DNA of 64,000 bases from Dendrolimus kikuchii (Eukaryota > Arthropoda > Insecta > Lepidoptera > Lasiocampidae), in the NCBI GenBank assembly GCA_019925095.2, contig CM034392.1, forward strand, positions 1,805,501 through 1,869,500. The letters are read 5' to 3'. The notes below the pieces were generated by a model that had not been told where the DNA came from, searched no databases, and was given only the letters and a program-made list of their open reading frames with translations. The translations under genes were made by a program, and so were the position numbers. Below, in pieces: positions 52,201 to 59,994 of this stretch (positions are counted from its first letter, which is position 1; each line of letters begins with the position of its first letter).

Positions 52201-54944
52201 ATTTTCATTATTTAGTTTTAATTTTGTTTATGGTTATTGTCTACTCTATGGGAGCCTAATCTAATTTACCACCGCTTCGCAACATGTCGTGGCTTGAAGA
52301 GAAGAAGCGGCGCAAGAAACTCTTCAGCAAACATGCCTAGCTCTAATATTTTATATAATATTAAAATGGGTGGGAGGAAAAATAAAAATAAACCCTCCTC
52401 TATATAACATAATAAAAATAAATCAAATAGGTGGGCCATTTTAAGAAAAATCTAATAAATTACCGCGCTTAAAACCGTTAAAACGTAGTTTTATTATGTA
52501 CACTTATGATAATGAAATGCTTACTAATAAAATGTTTTAGGATGATCACATATACTACGGTATAGGCGTGGATCAACAATGGCGGCGGATTACGCGCGAT
52601 CTGATCATCGACATGCAGAAGGGCTGGGCGCTGCAGGACAAGCCCAAACGCAGATCACCCAGGAACAAATTTAAGGTATTAATTGCAGCCCATAAACATC
52701 TGATGTACACTATTACACAAGTAATAATTCTTCTGACGTACCTGCGCAGTAAACCAATTTTAATACACGCAAAATTGTATGAATTGTACATACATACATA
52801 CATACATACATACATAACTTCACGCCAGTTCCCTTGCGGGGTAGGCACTAACAACAGAGCGCCATTTAGGCCCATTCTTACACACCTCACTTGCTTCTTT
52901 GACATTCATAACTCTTGTCATGCACGCTCGTCTGTTCTTAAGGCTCCTGACATCACCCTCCGCTAGTACACGATCAATTTGATCATGGAAGGTGTGTCGT
53001 GGCCTTCCTCGACTTCTGCATCCATCCACTTTTGCATTGTATATCTGTTTAGTCATTCTTTCATCATGCATTCTTTCCACATGCCCGAACCACCGGAGCA
53101 TTCCTTTCCTTACCTTCACCCCGACACTTTCTTTCAGACCAACTCTCAACAACTGTACGAATTGTGTAAACGGGATATAGCTTAGAATCCATAGTAAGCA
53201 ACACTGTGCCTTTTGCCCTTGCGAATAAAGTTCAATATATATTATTTACATTCGGAAACCGATCCTCCTTATTTATTTTATTATTTTATTTTATTGCATG
53301 AGTTGAGCAGACAGGCAGAAGACCCACCTGATGGAAAGCAATTGCCATCGCCTGTGGACATTTGTAACACCAAAGATGCTGCCGCTCTCTAACACTGTTC
53401 AAGGTTGTTATGGAGGCATACTCCAGATCAAGGGTGGTGGCCATCCAGATGGGCAAATAACCGGGTACCGCTTGTGACAAACTGTCCGGACGCAGGAATT
53501 AGTATGAAAAAAAAGCATGTGAGAAGCTATAGTCAAGGCTTGGAACCGGTTTAAAATTACATACATACATAACTTCACGCCAGTTCCCTTGCGGGGTAGG
53601 CACGAACAACAGAGCGCCATTCAGGCTTATTCTTACTCACCTCACTTGCTTCTTTGACATTCATAAGTCTTGTCATGCACACTCGTCTGTTCTTAAGGCT
53701 CCTGACATCACCTTCTGCTAGTACACGATCAATTTGATCATGGAAGGTGTGTCGTGGCCTTCCACGACTTCTGCATCCATCCACTTTTGCATTGTATATC
53801 TGTTTAGTGATTCTTTCATCATGCATTCTTTCCACATGCCCGAACCACCGGAGCATTCCTTTCCTTACCTTCACCCCGACACTCTCTTTCAGACCAACTC
53901 TCTCTCTTACTTCGGTATTACGAACGCGGTCCGCGAGCGTCACTCCGCAGATTTTGCGCAGTGCTCGCATCTCGACCGCGTTTACTCTACTTTCATGCTC
54001 TCTCTTCCATACCCAACTCTCGCTTCCATACGTCGGTTTAAAATTAATTGGTTATAAGCGGTTTTAGTCAACTATTTCATTGAAATGACATTAATTTATT
54101 TATCAGATACATGTAGTTTGGAATATCAACCATGAAGAGAGTTTTATATAAACCTGGATTAACCGGTTTGTTCTGCGAGAAGCGGATGTATCATTTTATC
54201 TCTCTCAACATGTTGTGTTTATCTGTGACTGAAAACGTGCTGTAGTATCACATGGCTGCGCTTTGAAGGTGTACGGCAAAAACCGGTTCGACCTGTTTAC
54301 CGGTTTCCAAGCCTTGGCTATAGTTAATAAATTATAATGATATAAATATTGTATACTCTGATTTTTAATTTCTGGACTAAAATGACAGCTGCGATTTACC
54401 ATTTTTATGTTGCAACGTTGGATCATAGTGTTGTAGTATGGATTATTCATAACTGAGTCGCATCATACAGAAATTCTATAAGATTCAACTCACAGTGGTG
54501 AGTGGAATCAATGACTCGCACAACTCACTTATGAATGAGCCATACTACAACACTATGCTCCAAGCTTCCAATATAAGAAAAGATCTATTACAGCTGTCAT
54601 TTTAGTCTAGCTAATTAAAAACCAGAATATAGTAAGTTCATCACTATTTTTTATTTACGTGGCTTATCCCTATTTTAGCCGTGACAATTTTGATTGATAT
54701 ATCTTATACTAATATATAAAGCTGAAGAGTTTGTTTGTTTGATTGAATGCACTAATCTCAGGAACTACTACTGGACTGATTAGAAAAATTCTCTCAGTGT
54801 AGATAGCCCGTTTATCGAGGAAGGCTATAGGCTATATATATCATCACGCTAAGACCAATAGGAGCGGAGCACCAATGAGAATGTTTCAAAATTTGTTTTG
54901 AAAACAATTTCCATGCCAACGACGTCGCGGGCACAGCTAGTGTG

Positions 54945-55004
<60 letters not shown>

Positions 55005-55007
55005 CAC

Positions 55008-55044
<37 letters not shown>

Positions 55045-58000
55045 CGATATGTATATATATGATAATACATTTAAGTGTAAAGTTAAGTCAAAGAGGCAAG
55101 TGAGGTGTGTAAGAATAAGCCTAAATGGCACTCTGTTGTTCGTGCCTACCCCGCAAGGGAACTGGCGTGAAGTTATGTATGTATGTATGTAATACATTTA
55201 TGATTTTTTAGATATCGAGTATAATCCTAAGCGGTACAGGCGGTTTGGACAATCTGACGATATCGTCTAGCGAGCATATGGCGATGTTCTTCGCGGCTGC
55301 CGCTTGGCTGGTGAGGAGTCAGAAAGGAAGAAATGGAGGTTGGACCATTCCCGTCAGGAGACGAATGGCAGCCGGTGTCGCTGAACTGAAGCCGGGCTGG
55401 TGGGTATTGTTGAAATGAGGTTCTATAACTTGCTTGCCACAGGTGGGTATTGTTGAAATGAGTATCTATTACTTGCTTGACACAGGTGGGTATTGTTGAA
55501 ATGAGGTTCTATAACTTGCTTGACACGGGTAGGTATTGTTGAAATGAGGTTCTATAATTTGCTTGACACAGGTGGGTGTTGTTAAAATGTGGTTTTATTA
55601 TTTAGCACTGACACCTCAAATGTCAAGATATTTTGAACTATTTTGTAACCGACTTCCAGAAGTAGGAGTTTCTCAATTTGACTGTATTTTTTCCCTTGGT
55701 ATCTTATGATACGCGATTTCTCCGTCAATTGTGGATCGATTTTCATATTTATTTTTGTTGGAGCTTAACGGTTCTACTCTGCTAGGAGGGGAGCCGCCAA
55801 TACTGCAATACACGCCCAGACCGCCTTACACCGTCCGGCGACGCTTACGCATGTAGTAAAACCACACATCGTTTCCTTTGTCGCGTATAATATCTGTACT
55901 GTGGTCACAATAAAGCTCATATAATTAGAACAGTCCACTGATTACTACAAGAACCCATACCAACCAAGGAGGAGCCTAGACAATTTTTTTATTCAAAAGA
56001 TTATACTCTTGAGGTGGTCCTGTTGACACCAAGTCAGGATTTGATGAGTGGAACTCAGGGAAATTGAAAACAACTCCTATTAAAGACCACCGAGCGCCAA
56101 CACTCTTATAACTCTTTAGCTCACTATTAGCACATAAGTGTCCGCGATGAGAGTGCAGATGGCGTTTGTGCACGTGATCGTTAATTGTGTTGTTGTCTCA
56201 CTCTGTTTATATAGGAGTTGTATGATTTGTATGAAATGGGTATATTTTCTTGGTATATTACGAGATAGTGATAATGTTAGTCTTGCGGCTTTTTGGTATA
56301 TCGATAATAGTCTTAAGTGTTAATGGCAAAGCTTGTATACACGTGACAGTTGTACAATTTCTACAGGAGATTCTTATCCGTGTAGGAACGGGGAAAGAAT
56401 GCAATGTCCTGCGGCCGGGCGGCCTGTCGTAAGAGGCGACTTAACAACCCACAGCCAGGTCGTAGGGCATTTGCCCGACTGGATGGCTACCACCCCTGGT
56501 CTAGAGTATGTCGCCATAACAACCTTGAGTTGTGTTCCGGCATTAGTGACCAGGTTCCAGTCTCCCTTAAGAGAGCAGCACCGCATTTGTAGCAACTTTG
56601 GTGTTGCAAATGTCCATAGGCGATGGTAACCGCTTTCCATCAAGTGGGCCGTCTGCCTGTCTGCTGATCTCATGCAATAATAAAAAAAAAACTGGGTTGA
56701 TTGTAATTTAACAACTACAATTTGTAGTAATATTATAATATTAAAGTAGCCTAAAGTAAGCCGTACCGTCAGCAAAACATTATGTTGAACCATACAAATA
56801 CCAAAGATATAAATGTCTATTAAACTTAAATGTAACACACGATTAGTAAGACAGAAGAGAACAATAGAACAGTAAATAAAAAATGGCTGACCAAACAAAG
56901 TTTTTATACTGTAGTGGATTTTTTTCAAATCTTTCTCGTTATTACAGATATTGAAATGCGTTATATTTTTTCTTTTAAATAAATCATAAATTATTTTATT
57001 TTATTTAGCTAGTTGTCATTATTCTTTCTCTGTTCCTGCACGGATGAAACCAGTTGAACCCAGGGATCAGCATCCAAGCTTAACTAGTACGAGAATAAAT
57101 CCCTGAAAGCAACAAGGTGTATTTTCTTCACTCTACTATAAGAAAGCACCAGCACTTATTAACTACTGCCAGCATCTACCACTAAAAGCAAGAGCAAGTG
57201 TACCAACTGTACAGTATTGCCCTTTTGAATATTACAGGTATTATGGAAGAATACTAAGAATCACGTTCGCTTAATCAAATCATTTTTTTAAACTACCCAC
57301 GCCACCCTAATTACGTAGTGTAATAATCGGTATTACTTTAAAAAAAAATGATGACTACAGTACATGAACGGCCCACCGCTGGGCAAAGATTCAAATTAGC
57401 TTCTCGAATTTGACATACCGGTTATAACGGTGTGAAAGTTTCATCGTGATGTTTTTCTTTGCCCTTTCATCCATCAAAAGATTCAAAAAGGGTGAAAGAG
57501 AAATTGTATGTAACTTGCAGGCACTCGGCAATGAGTCAAGGGCACGCGATATCGCTGCTCTCGCGCGCTTACCATAAGAGCGGTGACGGCGCCTACTTGG
57601 CGGCCGCGAAGCACGCCTTATATGTGCTGGACGTGCCCAGCACCGCGGGCGGTGTTAAGGCTATGTGGATGGACAAATACGTATGGTAAGCTTGTTTTTA
57701 TATATATATGTAAACACATTAATTTGCTAAAATGAGTATACATTCATTCACTCAAATGAGTATAAATTCATTCACTCAAATGAGTATACATTCATTCCCT
57801 ATCAAATGAGTTTACATTCATTCATTCAAATAAGTATATATTCATTCACTCGTACAAGTATCTATTAATTCCTCAAATGAGTATAAATTCATTTCTTAAA
57901 TGAGTATACATTCATTCGCTCAAATGAGTGTATTCAACTATGTACTGTATAACTCATTCAAACGAGTTTACACTCATTTATTCAAATTGGATAGATAAAT

Positions 58001-59365
58001 AACACTTTATTGCTCACCAAATATACAATATCAAAAATACACAATTACAATATTGTCATGGTAGAAACAATAGGCGACCTTATCGCTTAAAGCAATCTCT
58101 TCCAGGCAACATAACTTAAGGAATAATTTAACCTAATCTGGCGATGTATTTATTAAGCAGGTATATCATAAATAAACATACATAAACTACATAATTTATA
58201 CATTAAATACATACATATTTATATATACATAGTACAAATTAGTATACACTCATTCTTTCAAATGAGTTGTTGAGGGTTTGTCGTCATGGACCACGTACCC
58301 CTGTAATCATTCTTAATAGTACTCAACATGAATACATGTTGAGTTATAATTTTGTTTATTAAGGTCAAACTACTGGCTAGTTTGGTGACCTCAGACGCAA
58401 CTTATTGTGTACAAGTACTGTGCATGACGGTGACGTGGATACGTCTGTCTTACACTAAATAATTTTTTGAGCATTTATGTACAAATAAGTTGTATAAAAC
58501 TGTACACACTAATCCTCTCAATTGAGTACACAGTCATTCTCTCAAATGAGTATACATTCATTCACTCAAATAAGTACACACTCATTCACTCAAATGAGTT
58601 AATACTCATTTGATTCCAAGTAGTATATACTCACTTATTTATACTTACCGCCACTTGATACATGGCCATTGTGGTTGAGCGGGCTAAGCCTTTGCCGGCG
58701 TACCTCACTGCAACGCAGAGGTTCCGGGTTCGATTCCTGGTATAGTAAATTTCGGAAACGTATTTTCTCCGTTATTTACACAGTCATGGTCTCAAATGTC
58801 TATACATTCGGCCACTCAGAGTAGTCCGTTGTATATTCACCCATAACACAAGCGTAACTTGCTTAATTTGGGGATATCCAAGGAGTATATACTCATTTAT
58901 TTATACTTACCGCCACTTGATAGAGCTTTCTACGGGGCTTCGCATTTTCTTATATTTTGTTAGGTAAAGACTTGGCGCAATGTATTTATTTCTATCAGGT
59001 ACGAGGAATACCCAACAAAACCGCCACTCTTCGTGCTGAACGGTTTCATATACACCCTGCTTGGACTCTACGACCTCCATATCATAGAAGGTGAGAACTC
59101 TATCTCTCTAGCGAAGAAGATGTTCGATGAGGGTATGCTGTCACTGAAAACACTTCTACCACTCTTCGACACTGGTAGCGGTAGCTTTTACGATCTCCGC
59201 CATTTCACTTTAGGTGTCAGCCCTAATATAGCAAGGTGGGATTACCACGCGACGCATGTTAATCAGCTATACTTACTAGCAGGTCTTGATAATGACCCGA
59301 TTCTGATAAACACAGCTAAAAGATGGGAGGGCTATATGCAAGGGAAAAGGGCAGCTCATAATTGA
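43167..59365 (+). CDS. GLCE: D-glucuronyl C5-epimerase (heparan sulfate epimerase), nine clear coding exons
   Basis: The enzyme converts D-glucuronic acid to L-iduronic acid in the growing heparan sulfate chain, in the Golgi. Coding exons are 43167-43272, 44761-44918, 46464-46668, 48777-48960, 50022-50208, 52541-52675, 55212-55399, 57521-57685 and 58999-59365. All introns are GT-AG, phases match, and the sum is 1695 nt (564 codons plus stop). Residues about 9-26 form a single hydrophobic anchor, as in a type II Golgi enzyme. Strong family signatures are [23 protein letters not shown], a DNLTIS segment, YEEYP, YDLRHF and RWDYH-TH. From memory, the human active site uses Glu499, Tyr500, Tyr560 and Tyr578. 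The equivalents here are Glu446, Tyr447, Tyr507 and Tyr525, all present. NxS/T sequons occur in exons 5 and 7. The human protein is a little longer (617 aa), mainly at the N-terminus. An upstream exon may add seven residues. No break is seen. Confidence 0.95.
43356..43388 (+). repeat. G-tracts in intron 1
   Basis: Two runs of 10 G separated by AGGTGCTGA, about 85 nt after the exon 1 donor, on the coding strand. Confidence 0.9.
43540..43905 (+). mobile_element. Family-A retroposon in intron 1
   Basis: ATCTTCCTTTGAGACAGAGG, CGTAACTATGTTCTAAATCT, CGACAGGGAGGAGGGGG, ending CCCTGGCCTCAAAAAAAAA. Confidence 0.72.
44205..44388 (-). mobile_element. Helitron-type element (H), diverged, in intron 1
   Basis: GGGCCCGGCAGATATCCTGC, CGATTGCAGCGCCATCTACT, ending GAATTATATATACTAG on the + strand. 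Confidence 0.65.
44420..44735 (+). repeat. Family-O repeat just upstream of exon 2
   Basis: TGAACATTATTAAGGTTCTG to TCACGTATTAATATAATGAT. Uninterrupted copy; it ends about 25 nt before the acceptor of exon 2. Confidence 0.7.
44761..44918 (+). CDS. GLCE: C5-epimerase coding exon 2
   Basis: The acceptor TATTTTACAG ends at 44760 and the donor GTTCGT starts at 44919. The exon codes residues 36-88, including the conserved [12 protein letters not shown] and [11 protein letters not shown] segments at the start of the luminal domain. An interspersed repeat (44420-44735) ends only about 25 nt upstream of the acceptor. Confidence 0.92.
45274..45588 (+). mobile_element. Family-B retroposon, full length, in intron 2
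   Basis: ATCCGTGTAGGAATGGAG to ACTCCTGCAATAAAAAAAA. Directly followed by a family-L retroposon. Confidence 0.8.
45598..45872 (+). repeat. Family-L retroposon in intron 2
   Basis: AGAGTTTTGGGTGGGAACTG to GTTGCCAAGCCTTAAACA and an A-rich tail. Directly follows a family-B copy. Confidence 0.7.
46464..46668 (+). CDS. GLCE: C5-epimerase coding exon 3
   Basis: The acceptor TATTATTTAG ends at 46463 and the donor GTATGA starts at 46669. The exon codes residues 89-157 with the very conserved [11 protein letters not shown] and [18 protein letters not shown] segments. It is joined in phase 0 to exon 2 and phase 1 to exon 4. Confidence 0.95.
46712..46836 (-). mobile_element. Helitron-type element (H), truncated by an RTE fragment
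   Basis: CTAGCTGTCCCGGCAGACGT to GAACACACACAAAGAAT. It begins about 45 nt after the exon 3 donor. Confidence 0.72.
46837..47082 (+). mobile_element. RTE-type LINE 3' end with internal deletion, in intron 3
   Basis: CGTAATACCGAAGTAAGAAA, then a jump from GGTAAGGAAATTCAA to TTGATCGTGTACTAGCGGAG, then the usual 3' end. It truncates a Helitron-type element at 46712-46836. Confidence 0.76.
47370..47568 (+). mobile_element. Family-B retroposon, 5' truncated, in intron 3
   Basis: TGGTCTAAAGTATGTTGTC to ACTCCTGCAATAAAAAAAAA. It carries a small internal duplication (CAGTCTCAGTCTCCC). Confidence 0.78.
47652..47766 (+). mobile_element. RTE-type LINE 3' end in intron 3
   Basis: AATGTCAAAGAGGCAAGTGA to the (TATG)n tail. 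Confidence 0.75.
47978..48092. repeat. Short foldback sequence in intron 3
   Basis: CCATTCCTATATCTTGCC and GTAAGATATAGAAACTGGCC form imperfect inverted ends around a TTATGCC...GATAAGGCAAG stem. Confidence 0.45.
48284..48565 (+). mobile_element. Family-B retroposon, 3' truncated, in intron 3
   Basis: ATCCGTGCAGGAACAGAG to GTGGGCCGTCTGCC. The usual CTGCAATAAA tail is absent. Confidence 0.78.
48777..48960 (+). CDS. GLCE: C5-epimerase coding exon 4
   Basis: The acceptor ATCACCAG ends at 48776 and the donor GTAAGA starts at 48961. The exon codes residues 157-218, with [17 protein letters not shown] matching the family's YPIQIAQYGLSHYSK. The second half is less conserved, as in other family members. 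Confidence 0.93.
49130..49640. repeat. 30-bp minisatellite in intron 4
   Basis: About 17 units of the type GTAGCGCATACAGTGCAAGT plus AGGCAACGTA. Alternate units have CAAATAGGTAG, giving a 60-bp higher-order period. All three frames are open on both strands for long stretches. Confidence 0.9.
49646..49808 (+). mobile_element. Family-B retroposon, 5' truncated, inside the intron 4 minisatellite
   Basis: GAGTTGTGTTTCGGCATTAG to CTACTGCAATAAAAAAAAA. One minisatellite-like unit continues after it at about 49817-49850. Confidence 0.75.
50022..50208 (+). CDS. GLCE: C5-epimerase coding exon 5
   Basis: The acceptor CTTTAAAG ends at 50021 and the donor GTATGT starts at 50209. The exon codes residues 218-280, a beta-rich segment with [19 protein letters not shown] and [14 protein letters not shown]. 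Two NxS sequons (NVS and NSS) are visible. A tRNA-derived SINE starts 37 nt after the donor. Confidence 0.92.
50245..50487 (+). mobile_element. tRNA-derived SINE, family E, in intron 5
   Basis: CGGCCTCTGTGGTTGAGCGG, B box GGTTCGATTCC, core GATCGGCCCCAGAGTAG, ending (ATT)n. Nearly intact, 37 nt after the exon 5 donor. A 145-bp tandem array starts at its tail. Confidence 0.88.
50488..50922. repeat. 145-bp tandem repeat, three copies, in intron 5
   Basis: Units start at about 50491, 50636 and 50781 (TAATTCGTATATTACAGTTT) and are almost identical. Each contains ACCTGCGCAGTAGTCCAATT and GTGAGCGGAACAGAGCTAAT. Confidence 0.92.
51085..51500 (-). repeat. CCCGCGGGA-rich repeat in intron 5
   Basis: Three related segments (GATTCCCGGGACACGAAGTA, ATTCTCGCGGGTTTCCCGGG, ATTCCCGCGGGATTCCCGGG) end at GTAGTTTTTACGTGAATCCTG. 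Reverse of 31830-32165. Confidence 0.5.
51647..51830 (+). repeat. Helitron-type element (H), old copy in intron 5
   Basis: TCTTTATATATATAATGCTT, GAACTCCTAAACAGCCGGAG and GACCCGGTAGGTAGCGC. No clean CTAG end. Confidence 0.6.
52009..52500. mobile_element. Foldback MITE, family I, copy 2, in intron 5
   Basis: AATATTTTCTTAAGTCATCG, AACGGTTTTAAGCGCGGTAA, ending CGTTAAAACGTAGTTTTATT. It ends 40 nt before exon 6. Confidence 0.75.
52541..52675 (+). CDS. GLCE: C5-epimerase coding exon 6
   Basis: The acceptor ATGTTTTAG ends at 52540 and the donor GTATTA starts at 52676. The exon codes residues 281-325: [20 protein letters not shown] and a basic tail. A foldback MITE ends about 40 nt upstream of the acceptor and an RTE fragment lies about 110 nt downstream of the donor. 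Confidence 0.93.
52711..53275. repeat. Diverged copy of the 145-bp unit plus flank, split by an RTE insertion
   Basis: 52711-52789 (GACGTACCTGCGCAGTAAAC) and 53148-53275 (ACGGGATATAGCTTAGAATC, GGAAACCGATCCTCC) follow the unit and the flank of the array at 50.9 kb. Confidence 0.65.
52787..53147 (-). pseudogene. RTE-type LINE, C-terminal region, minus copy in intron 6
   Basis: Tail (CATA)n at 52787 and frame [20 protein letters not shown] onward. It is inserted into a diverged copy of the 145-bp unit, with an approximate 15-bp duplication (AATTGTATGAATTGT and AACTGTACGAATTGT). Confidence 0.78.
53279..53500 (-). mobile_element. Family-B retroposon, diverged minus copy in intron 6
   Basis: TTTTATTGCATGAGTTGAGC to GACAAACTGTCCGGACGCAGG, with a shortened middle. 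Confidence 0.65.
53560..54032 (-). pseudogene. RTE-type LINE, C-terminal region, minus copy in intron 6
   Basis: Tail at 53560. The frame reads [20 protein letters not shown] to PARELA before the stop. It ends in CCCAACTCTCGCTTCCATACG. Confidence 0.78.
54702..54941 (+). mobile_element. Non-autonomous Helitron, Lep1-like, in intron 6
   Basis: Starts TCTTATACTAATATATAAAG and ends GTCGCGGGCACAGCTAG. An AT/GT microsatellite follows at once. Confidence 0.82.
54942..55045. repeat. (AT)n microsatellite after a Helitron
   Basis: AT-rich tract with ACATAC interruptions. Confidence 0.95.
55085..55191 (+). mobile_element. RTE-type LINE 3' tip just upstream of exon 7
   Basis: AGTCAAAGAGGCAAGTGAGG to the (TATG)n tail, which ends about 20 nt before the exon 7 acceptor. 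Confidence 0.75.
55212..55399 (+). CDS. GLCE: C5-epimerase coding exon 7
   Basis: The acceptor GATTTTTTAG ends at 55211. The exon codes residues 326-388, including [24 protein letters not shown], the GGWTIPV motif and ELKPGW. The donor GTGGGT starts at 55400, chosen because TG + G rebuilds the conserved Trp of PGW and keeps frame with exon 8. This donor is also the first unit of a 43-bp tandem array that repeats the splice site. Confidence 0.93.
55400..55600. repeat. 43-bp tandem repeat starting at the exon 7 splice donor
   Basis: GTGGGT or GTAGGT occurs at 55400, 55443, 55486, 55529 and 55572. Each is followed by ATTGTTGAAATGAG or a close variant and preceded (after the first) by CTTGACACAG or close. 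Confidence 0.9.
56374..56692 (+). mobile_element. Family-B retroposon, full length, in intron 7
   Basis: ATCCGTGTAGGAACGGGG to CTCATGCAATAATAAAAAA. Confidence 0.82.
57355..57445 (-). repeat. Diverged fragment of SINE family F near exon 8
   Basis: GGCCCACCGCTGGGCA, then GACATACCGGTTATAACGG and TCATCGTGATGTTTTTC follow the order of family F, at low identity. It lies about 75 bp upstream of the exon 8 acceptor. Confidence 0.45.
57521..57685 (+). CDS. GLCE: C5-epimerase coding exon 8
   Basis: The acceptor AACTTGCAG ends at 57520 and the donor GTAAGC starts at 57686. The exon codes residues 388-443, with [17 protein letters not shown] (family SAMAQGQAIS) and [13 protein letters not shown], part of the alpha/alpha toroid of the catalytic domain. 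Confidence 0.94.
57718..58000. repeat. Minisatellite in intron 8, left part
   Basis: Irregular units of about 24 bp of the type CACTCAAATGAGTATACATT. Units also occur at 58245-58270 and 58500-58640, separated by insertions. Confidence 0.85.
57984..58240 (-). repeat. Family-N retroposon in the intron 8 minisatellite
   Basis: GATAGATAAATAACACTTTA, CTTATCGCTTAAAGCAATCT and CCAGGCAACATAACTTAAGG, minus orientation. Minisatellite units flank both sides. Confidence 0.65.
58500..58640. repeat. Minisatellite in intron 8, right part
   Basis: CTCTCAAATGAGTATACATT, CACTCAAATAAGTACACACT and CACTCAAATGAGTTAATACT units. Confidence 0.85.
58664..58880 (+). mobile_element. tRNA-derived SINE, family E, with a foreign internal patch
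   Basis: The head and B box are normal. From about 58778 to 58815 the SINE core is replaced by sequence resembling the surrounding minisatellite (TCTCAAATG and TATACATTC). The core then resumes at AGAGTAGTCCGTTGTAT. It is flanked by direct repeats of about 38 bp (58623-58660 and 58884-58922). Confidence 0.8.
58999..59365 (+). CDS. GLCE: C5-epimerase last coding exon (catalytic core)
   Basis: The acceptor TTCTATCAG ends at 58998 and the stop TGA is at 59363-59365. The exon codes residues 443-564. It holds YEEYP (Glu446/Tyr447), [29 protein letters not shown] (Tyr507) and [12 protein letters not shown] (Tyr525). It ends in KRAAHN, close to the C-terminus of the vertebrate enzyme. All key residues are intact. 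Confidence 0.96.
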
Positions 59366-59800
59366 AGGGATAGGAAGTTTTTGTATGGATAAACATTACC
59401 AAAGGGCTTGAAGTATTATTAAACATTTATCAAAGGCGTGAGAAGGTTATAATGATGGTTCGGGCCATAAAAGCGCGACATCAAGAGGAAGGAAAAAATA
59501 ATTGACGAGATTGAATTAAAAAATGTCTTAACAAGTATTAATACAAAAATCTTATAATAGATACTTAATTAAATTTTATTAACGCGATAATTGCGTCTAA
59601 AAATCACGTAAGGATGAAGTTGTCAGAATTTGAAGTGCAAACCGATGTGAATATAGTCACTGAATGGGTTTTAATAGTGTTTCGAGTAACATTACATAGA
59701 TGGCGTTATAGTCGAGAAATACTTTTTATAACGTTCGTAGTTCGACAATTTCGCAAACTGTACAAAAGCAACGTTCGGTAAATAAAAAAATGTTCTCCAG
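59366..59800 (+). other. Probable 3' UTR of the C5-epimerase gene
   Basis: This AT-rich, non-coding stretch follows the stop codon. An AATAAA signal at about 59780 (in a GGTAAATAAAAAAATG context) is the best polyadenylation signal seen. No transcript evidence is available, so the cleavage site is a guess. Confidence 0.45.
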
Positions 59801-59860
59801 TGGAACTTATTTTGAATTTAAATAACAATTTAATTGTCAAAATTTGCAAACTGTATTATG

Positions 59861-59994
59861 CGCAAGAGTTAACTTGAGACCTGAGCGGAATGCGCGCTCC
59901 CCTCCCGACCCCCGCCTTCAAATCGCTCTCGCCATCGACGCGTCAGTACCTTGCGCTTACGTCATCCGAGCGAAGTCTCAAGTTAACTCTTGCG
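59861..59994. mobile_element. Small foldback element downstream of the epimerase gene
   Basis: A perfect 20-bp inverted repeat (CGCAAGAGTTAACTTGAGAC) bounds a GC-rich core with CCCCTCCCGACCCCCGCC. No clear target duplication. Confidence 0.6.

Noticed and set aside
54812..55197. Tyr/Ile-rich frames around 55 kb
   Set aside because: Translation of an (AT)n microsatellite.
55935..56100. Sequence GATTACTACAAGAACCCAT shared with 17044 as a mobile element end
   Set aside because: Only about 19 bp are shared and no second end was found at 55.9 kb.
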